Of a stretch of DNA of 10,391 nucleotides, positions 6,803 through 10,391 are shown in pieces. Origin of the DNA: QYQL01 sp041674265 (GTDB lineage Bacteria; Verrucomicrobiota; Verrucomicrobiia; Chthoniobacterales; Terrimicrobiaceae); NCBI GenBank assembly GCA_041674265.1, contig JBAYWC010000092.1:1-10391 (forward strand), in the 5' to 3' direction. Under the pieces are notes generated by a model, which made no database searches, was not told the origin of the DNA, and saw only the letters and a program-made list of their open reading frames with translations. Each line of letters starts with the position of its first letter. Position 1 is the stretch's first letter. The translations under genes and the position numbers were made by a program.

Positions 6803-6860
6803 AAACCACTTCCGGGGAAGCCGCCTGCCCTTTGAGCTTCAGGTTGGCTTTCGCCGTCAT
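6370..6860 (-). pseudogene. ptsI: ptsI-type gene remnant (PTS enzyme I), internally deleted and frameshifted
   Basis: From ATG 6860 the first ~60 codons read as the start of PTS phosphotransferase enzyme I: LKGQAASPEVVFGKAFVYQ, then RSIGRHEIEKELGQVERAV. That frame stops at 6636. From about 6665 down to 6370, in the frame of the downstream kinase, the DNA encodes the enzyme I C-terminal barrel segment: LGAMLETPAAALTASDIL, IGTNDLTQYTMA, HPAVLRLI and VGVCGELA with the active-site Cys. The phospho-histidine domain and much of the barrel, several hundred residues of the usual ~570-580, are missing between the two parts. The C-terminal end then runs in frame into CheB at LGIRS/RRMPID. The first part alone cannot be active. 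Whether a frameshifted product exists is unknown. The gene diverges from ndk across 234 bases. Confidence 0.8.
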
Positions 6861-7094
6861 GGGGCAAAATACTCTTGTTCTCCCGGGGTCGCAAACGGGA
6901 ATCCATGCCTTGCGGTCAATGGTCAGAATCGGGAGCAGGGCATGCGCAGAGGTTCTGCGGATGCCTCTCGGAGATTATTCGATAATCTTCCGAAAGGATG
7001 GACACAAAGAATTTGGAGCAATCATGTTATTGGAGTGGCCCGGGCAAAAATTCTGCTTTTCGAGTCGCCCGCCTTCGATAGAGTCCGGCTTCTC
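6861..7094. other. divergent intergenic region between the ptsI remnant and ndk
   Basis: This 234-base region should contain promoters for the ptsI remnant/kinase transcript (minus) and ndk (plus). I see no strong sigma-70-like pair. A 7-bp inverted repeat, AGATTAT-TCG-ATAATCT (6972-6988), lies about 107 bases before ndk and could be an operator; this is weak. No HPr gene, which often precedes ptsI, is present. Confidence 0.4.
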
Positions 7095-7538
7095 ATGGAT
7101 ACGACGCTGATTCTTCTCAAACCCGACTGCATCGCGGGGCACCGGGCAGGCGAGGTCCTCAAGCGATTCGAGGACGCCGGTTTTCAAATCCGCGGATGCA
7201 AGATGTTCCGCGCCGATGCCGCTCTTCTCCGCGAGCATTACGCCCACATCGCTTCCAAACCGTTTTTTCCAGAAGTCGAGGCCTTCATGCAATCGACCCC
7301 GGTGATCGCGCTTGCTCTCTCCGGTGAAAATGCCGTGGACCGCGTGCGCGGCATCATCGGCCCAACGGATTCCAAGAAGGCTGCCAAGGGGACAGTGCGC
7401 GGGGATTTCGGCGTGGACGTGATGGTCAATATCGTCCATGCCTCCGACAGCCCGGAGAACGCGCAACTTGAACTGAAGCGCTTTTTCAAGGACGGCGAGC
7501 TCTTCGACTACGAAATGCGCTATACGGCGAAGGCCTGA
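7095..7538 (+). CDS. ndk: nucleoside diphosphate kinase
   Basis: This 147-aa cytoplasmic enzyme transfers the gamma-phosphate of ATP to nucleoside diphosphates through a phosphohistidine, balancing NTP and dNTP pools. The length is typical of the family (140-150 aa). The catalytic histidine is H115 in NIVHASDSPE. Nucleotide-site residues are in place: K9 (LLKPD), Y49, F57, R85, T91, R102 and N112. The frame is open far upstream, but ATG 7095 begins directly with the family N-terminus TTLILLKPD. No Shine-Dalgarno sequence is apparent. The exosortase gene follows 52 bases later in the same direction with no terminator between, so co-transcription is possible, although a functional link is not obvious. 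Confidence 0.96.
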   Translation: MDTTLILLKPDCIAGHRAGEVLKRFEDAGFQIRGCKMFRADAALLREHYAHIASKPFFPEVEAFMQSTPVIALALSGENAVDRVRGIIGPTDSKKAAKGTVRGDFGVDVMVNIVHASDSPENAQLELKRFFKDGELFDYEMRYTAKA

Positions 7539-7590
7539 AATCCAGGTCTGTCCGTCGCAAGACCGCGAAAATTGCCCCATCTGATCGCGC

Positions 7591-8481
7591 ATGGTGAGCG
7601 GGCATAAAAAACAGTCGGCCTGGGAAATCGCGATCTCCATCGTGGCGTGGGCGGGAGCCCTCCTGCTTTTTGGAAAATCCCTGTGGTGGCTCGCGGGCAC
7701 GGCACTCGCCCGCGACCAGGTCGCCCACGCGGCCGTCGTGCTTCTCTTCGGCCTGGTCTTTCTTCTGCGGGAGAGGCCGGAGGCATGCCCGCCGGCCCTG
7801 CGCTTCGGCCGCCGCGCGACGGGGTTTTTTGCGGGAGCCTGCCTGGGTGCCACGCTTGCCGGCTTCTTCCATCAGCCTCTGCTCATGCTTTGCGCGGTGG
7901 GTTTCCTCGCGGGAGCGGCCTTGCTTTTTGTCCTGGGGGATCCGGTTGCCCGCCCGGCGACCGGCTTCGGACTGGCGTTCTCGGGCTTCACGTTTCTGTC
8001 GGTTCTTTTCCCCTTCGCCGACTGGCCGTTGCGCCTGCTGGCCGGGAAAACGGCCATGTGGTTTCTCGGCCTTCTTGGACGCCCCGTTCAACTCGGCCTT
8101 GCGGCGGATCCCCCGCGCCTCATCCTGATCGACGGGGGCAGGCCCTTTGAGGTGGCCCCGGAATGCAATGGGTTCGGAATCATCAGCGGGTGCATCCTGC
8201 TGGCCCTGCTCCTGGTTTTCAGCAGACGCCTGCGCGTGGCGGACAAAGTCCTGGTTCTCGCCCTCGCCCCGCTGCTCGGGCTGTTCTCCAATGCGGCCAG
8301 GATCTTTTTCATCGTGCTGCTGGCACCGGCGGCAGGGGAAAACTACCGGTTCATGCACGAAGCGGTCGGCATTCTCCTGTTTTTCGGGACCCTTGCGGGG
8401 CTCTGGTGGCTGGTTGCCGGCCTGCCGGAACGGCATGGCAGGACCGCGTCCGGAACTCAGACGAAATCCGACATCTCGTAG
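7591..8481 (+). CDS. exosortase (PEP-CTERM sorting transpeptidase family)
   Basis: This 296-aa polytopic inner-membrane protein is hydrophobic almost throughout, with about eight predicted membrane segments. Exosortases are thought to cleave C-terminal PEP-CTERM sorting tails and attach or release surface proteins. The family triad is visible: C192 in PECNGFG, R237 in SNAARIFFIV and H256 in FMHEAVG. These sit at the starts of the last three membrane segments, as expected. The length fits the short core exosortase form without a fused EpsI domain. The subtype cannot be decided by eye. No PEP-CTERM substrate or EpsI gene is in the window. ATG 7591 lies 52 bases after ndk; GTG codons nearby are alternatives and no ribosome-binding site is clear. 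The 3' end overlaps the convergent FmdB-like gene by 25 bp. Confidence 0.9.
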   Translation: MVSGHKKQSAWEIAISIVAWAGALLLFGKSLWWLAGTALARDQVAHAAVVLLFGLVFLLRERPEACPPALRFGRRATGFFAGACLGATLAGFFHQPLLMLCAVGFLAGAALLFVLGDPVARPATGFGLAFSGFTFLSVLFPFADWPLRLLAGKTAMWFLGLLGRPVQLGLAADPPRLILIDGGRPFEVAPECNGFGIISGCILLALLLVFSRRLRVADKVLVLALAPLLGLFSNAARIFFIVLLAPAAGENYRFMHEAVGILLFFGTLAGLWWLVAGLPERHGRTASGTQTKSDIS

Positions 8482-8972
8482 AGCGCGGGATCTCTCGCCG
8501 GTCGCCGGATGGCATGGCGCGGCGAACCGGGGTCTCCGGGCGTTTCCTCACCGGGCATGTCCATGCCCTCGAACGCATCGCCGAATTCCTCCTCCAGTTT
8601 TTCGGGGTCCTCGCCCGCCTCCATTCGGCGGATCATCTGATCCATCTCTTTTGGCATCGGCTGCCCGGTGGCTTCGGCCATTTTTCTCATCATGCGGCCG
8701 AGGGCTCTCGGATCAGGGTTGCTCTCGTCGATGCCCGCCATCTCGCTCTGCATTTCGGCCATGACGCGGTCCATCCGCGGGTCCGGGGCCTCGTGCGGGG
8801 AATCCTTGTTTTCCACCGCCCTCCCGGTCACCGCGAAACGGGACACCATCCGCTCCATCCGGGCATCGGGCTTGTCCGGGCACCGGGGAGTTTTTTTCCC
8901 CTGCGCAAGACTGCGGGCGAAAAACGAATAAACCTTGTTCGTATCCGGCGAGTAAAATTCGTAGATCGGCAT
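8457..8972 (-). CDS. FmdB-family-derived protein with lost zinc ribbon
   Basis: This 171-aa protein has no known function. Residues 1-50 match the FmdB zinc-ribbon family (MPIYEFYSPDTNKVYSFF, then PRCPDK and ISRFAVTG-like VSRFAVTG). The family normally has two CxxC pairs. Here three of four cysteines are replaced (S8, T11, K34) and only C31 remains, so zinc binding is unlikely. The rest is a hydrophilic, Met/Glu/Arg-rich helical tail: DPRMDRVMAEMQSEMAG, NPDPRALGRMMRKMAE and EMDQMIRRMEAGEDPEKLEE, then a low-complexity end. It lies 39 bases downstream of the NusG-like gene on the same strand, so the two are probably co-transcribed. ATG 8972 starts exactly at the family N-terminus MPIYEF. Its end overlaps the exosortase end by 25 bp. 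Confidence 0.8.
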   Translation of the reverse strand: MPIYEFYSPDTNKVYSFFARSLAQGKKTPRCPDKPDARMERMVSRFAVTGRAVENKDSPHEAPDPRMDRVMAEMQSEMAGIDESNPDPRALGRMMRKMAEATGQPMPKEMDQMIRRMEAGEDPEKLEEEFGDAFEGMDMPGEETPGDPGSPRHAIRRPARDPALYEMSDFV

Positions 8973-9011
8973 GACCGGAAGATTTTGGAGAAAACCGGAC
9001 GATTCGTCAAA

Positions 9012-9560
9012 TCAGCGCGGCGCCATCGGGTGGGCGACATACGGAAGCACCGCCTTTTCCGAAATTTCCACCTCGCGTTCCATGCCCAGCAATTCCAACA
9101 AAACCGTCACCCGCTCCCGGGCGGGCAGAACGCTGGTCACGATGGCCCGGATCCCCCGGAATGGCCCCGCCACCACCTGGACTTCCTCGCCAATGGAAAG
9201 GACTGTGGGAATCTCGATCGTCTCCCCGTCGGCCACGGAGGCCCGCAACTCGCCGATGATCGCCTCCGGCACGATCGAGGGAATCCCGCCGAATGAAACG
9301 ATCGTGGAGACCCCGTTGATCGATCTCACAAGACGGTATTGCTCCCCGTAGCGAAAGCGGGCGAACAAATACCCGGGGAACATGGCTTCCAGCACGCGCA
9401 CGCGACCGCTTTTCCGTGCCCGTTCGAACCGGAGCATGGGGCAAAACACCTCGATCCCAGCCTCATTGATCAAGGCGGTCTTGGCGGTCTGCTCCTGGCG
9501 CGGACGAGCCTTCACACAATACCAGTTGAGGTTTTCGATGGTCATCTCGGGGAGGCGCAT
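9012..9560 (-). CDS. NusG/RfaH-type transcription antitermination factor
   Basis: This 182-aa protein has a NusG N-terminal domain at about residues 11-108 (NWYCVKARPRQEQTA and FPGYLFARF are typical) and a C-terminal KOW domain at about 123-172 (GEEVQVVAGPFRGIRAIV). NusG-family proteins bind RNA polymerase and control elongation. The lack of the usual secE/ribosomal-protein context and the divergent sequence suggest a specialised paralogue, of the kind that often serves capsule or exopolysaccharide operons. This is an inference; the housekeeping nusG would lie elsewhere. ATG 9560 is chosen because GGAGG lies 12 bases upstream. ATG 9545 is an alternative that also preserves the domain, while the longer frame to 9662 runs into the intergenic region. 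It is transcribed toward the FmdB-like gene and diverges from the LpxH-type gene. Confidence 0.88.
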   Translation of the reverse strand: MRLPEMTIENLNWYCVKARPRQEQTAKTALINEAGIEVFCPMLRFERARKSGRVRVLEAMFPGYLFARFRYGEQYRLVRSINGVSTIVSFGGIPSIVPEAIIGELRASVADGETIEIPTVLSIGEEVQVVAGPFRGIRAIVTSVLPARERVTVLLELLGMEREVEISEKAVLPYVAHPMAPR

Positions 9561-9605
9561 TCTGCCCGATCCCCTCCGGATGACAAGCCTCCAGCTTTGT
9601 GACGA

Positions 9606-9663
9606 AATTGTAACAATTGCCGCGTTTTTTTCTCCGGAAAATTGTGAATAACTTGTCAACAAG
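9606..9663. promoter_or_regulatory. divergent intergenic region with two TTGT-n-ACAA palindromes
   Basis: The nusG-like and LpxH-type genes start 107 bases apart on opposite strands. Within the gap, AATTGT-A-ACAATT lies at 9606-9618 and CTTGT-CA-ACAAG at 9652-9663, the second ending four bases before the LpxH-type ATG. Both share a TTGT/ACAA half-site and could bind one regulator. On the minus strand, TTGACA (9654-9659) could be a -35 element for the nusG-like gene, but no matching -10 is clear. Confidence 0.35.
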
Positions 9664-9667
9664 CCCC

Positions 9668-10391
9668 ATGAAATACTATCGGACAGGATGGATTTCGGAT
9701 GTGCATCTCGGGACCCGTGGCAGCCAGGCGGAAGCGCTTCTCGATTTTCTCAAGGACACCGAGTTTGAAACCCTCTACCTCGTCGGGGACTTGATCGACA
9801 TCTGGTCCCTCCGGCGGGGAATCTATTGGCCGCAGGCGCACAATGATGTGATTCAAAAAATCCTGCGCAAGGGACGCAAGGGAACCGAGATCATTTATAT
9901 CGTGGGCAATCACGACGAGTTTCTGGCGGACTTTTTCGGGTCCTATGCGAGCGTCACCCTCCAGAAAAATGCGATCCACCACACGGCGGACGGACGAAGG
10001 CTGCTGGTCATCCACGGTCACGAGCTCGACACCGTCGTCCAGAACATGGGATGGTTGGCGCATGTGGGAGACATCGGGTATGCGATCCTGCTGCGCTGCA
10101 ATGGTCCCGTGAACTTCTTCCGCCGCATTTTCGGTCTCGGCCACTGGTCGTTGAGCGCCTACGTGAAGGCGGAGGTCAAAAACGTCGTCAGCTTCATCGG
10201 GCAGTTTGAAGAGGCCGTCGTGCGCTATGCAAAAGATTTCGATGTGGACGGCGTCCTCTGCGGGCATATCCATACTTCCTCGGTCCGGAATATCGGGGGC
10301 ATCGAGTATTTCAACACGGGAGACTGGGTGGAAAGCTGCACGGCCATCGTCGAGCATTATGATGGAACCTTGGAGCTGGTCCGGCCGGTGA
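9668..10391 (+). CDS. LpxH-type metallophosphoesterase (UDP-2,3-diacylglucosamine diphosphatase family), 3'-truncated by window
   Basis: At least 241 codons are present and no stop is reached. This calcineurin-like phosphoesterase has the dinuclear metal site ligands in order: D11 and H13 (SDVHLG), D41 (VGDLIDIW), N81 and H82 (GNHDEF), H116 (IHGHELD), and H200 and H202 (CGHIHT). The pattern and spacing match the UDP-2,3-diacylglucosamine diphosphatase family (COG2908), whose best-known member LpxH cleaves UDP-2,3-diacylglucosamine to lipid X and UMP at the inner membrane in lipid A synthesis. Relatives of unknown substrate also fall in this group, so the exact reaction is not certain. ATG 9668 starts a few residues before the first metal motif, as in the family. 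No Shine-Dalgarno sequence is seen; a short palindrome ends just before the start. The C-terminus lies beyond the right edge. Confidence 0.88.
   Translation, partial: MKYYRTGWISDVHLGTRGSQAEALLDFLKDTEFETLYLVGDLIDIWSLRRGIYWPQAHNDVIQKILRKGRKGTEIIYIVGNHDEFLADFFGSYASVTLQKNAIHHTADGRRLLVIHGHELDTVVQNMGWLAHVGDIGYAILLRCNGPVNFFRRIFGLGHWSLSAYVKAEVKNVVSFIGQFEEAVVRYAKDFDVDGVLCGHIHTSSVRNIGGIEYFNTGDWVESCTAIVEHYDGTLELVRPV

Noticed and set aside
6516..7094. An upstream extension of the ndk frame giving a 340-codon ORF.
   Set aside because: The extension is antisense to the ptsI remnant, and the family N-terminus begins at ATG 7095.
9643..9651. A match to the DnaA-box consensus TTATNCACA on the minus strand.
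   Set aside because: It is a single box with no cluster, AT-rich unwinding region or dnaA/dnaN genes. One match in 10 kb is not unexpected.

Overview
The window looks like part of a G+C-rich, Gram-negative chromosome, most likely Verrucomicrobiota or a close relative in the PVC group. This rests on the combination of an exosortase, an FmdB-derived protein with a lost zinc ribbon, a LpxH-type phosphoesterase (an outer-membrane, lipid A-type trait), small lipoproteins and few Shine-Dalgarno sites. No rRNA or complete tRNA is present, so the placement is an inference.

Left edge (1-293): the first ~117 bases are the 3' end of a group II intron. A domain V with an AGC triad and a domain VI with a bulged branch-point A can both be folded. 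The maturase would lie outside the window. Bases 118-293 hold no gene I can support.

Region 294-2262 holds four small genes. A minus-strand EF-hand lipoprotein and a plus-strand single-domain response regulator diverge from an intergenic region with a perfect 10-bp inverted repeat. A minus-strand periplasmic Cu/Zn superoxide dismutase follows, with all metal ligands but no cysteine in the mature chain, and then a very small minus-strand lipoprotein with a Tyr/Val-rich tail.

Bases 2263-2617 carry no convincing gene but are highly structured on the minus strand: an 11-bp repeat with 16-bp period, a perfect 17-bp hairpin, and a canonical intrinsic terminator. They may be a long structured 3' UTR of the kinase gene or a small RNA.

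Region 2618-6860 is dominated by a very large minus-strand sensory protein: truncated CheB, complete CheR, PAS-like domains, a long coiled coil, HisKA, HATPase and receiver. Its N-terminal part is the most unusual feature of the window. Upstream of the CheB remnant lies a broken ptsI-type gene (PTS enzyme I). Its first ~60 codons are intact in one frame. The central ~two thirds are missing, and the C-terminal PEP-binding segment continues in another frame and is joined in frame to the C-terminal half of CheB. At least two deletions or recombinations, or an assembly error, are needed to explain this.

Region 7095-10391: ndk and an exosortase read rightward. The exosortase ends 25 bp inside the convergent end of an FmdB-like gene, which follows a NusG/RfaH-type antiterminator gene on the minus strand. 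A LpxH-type metallophosphoesterase diverges from the nusG paralogue and runs off the right edge. Exosortase, specialised NusG and lipid A-type enzyme together suggest a cell-surface or exopolysaccharide theme, though no PEP-CTERM substrate or glycosyltransferase is visible here.
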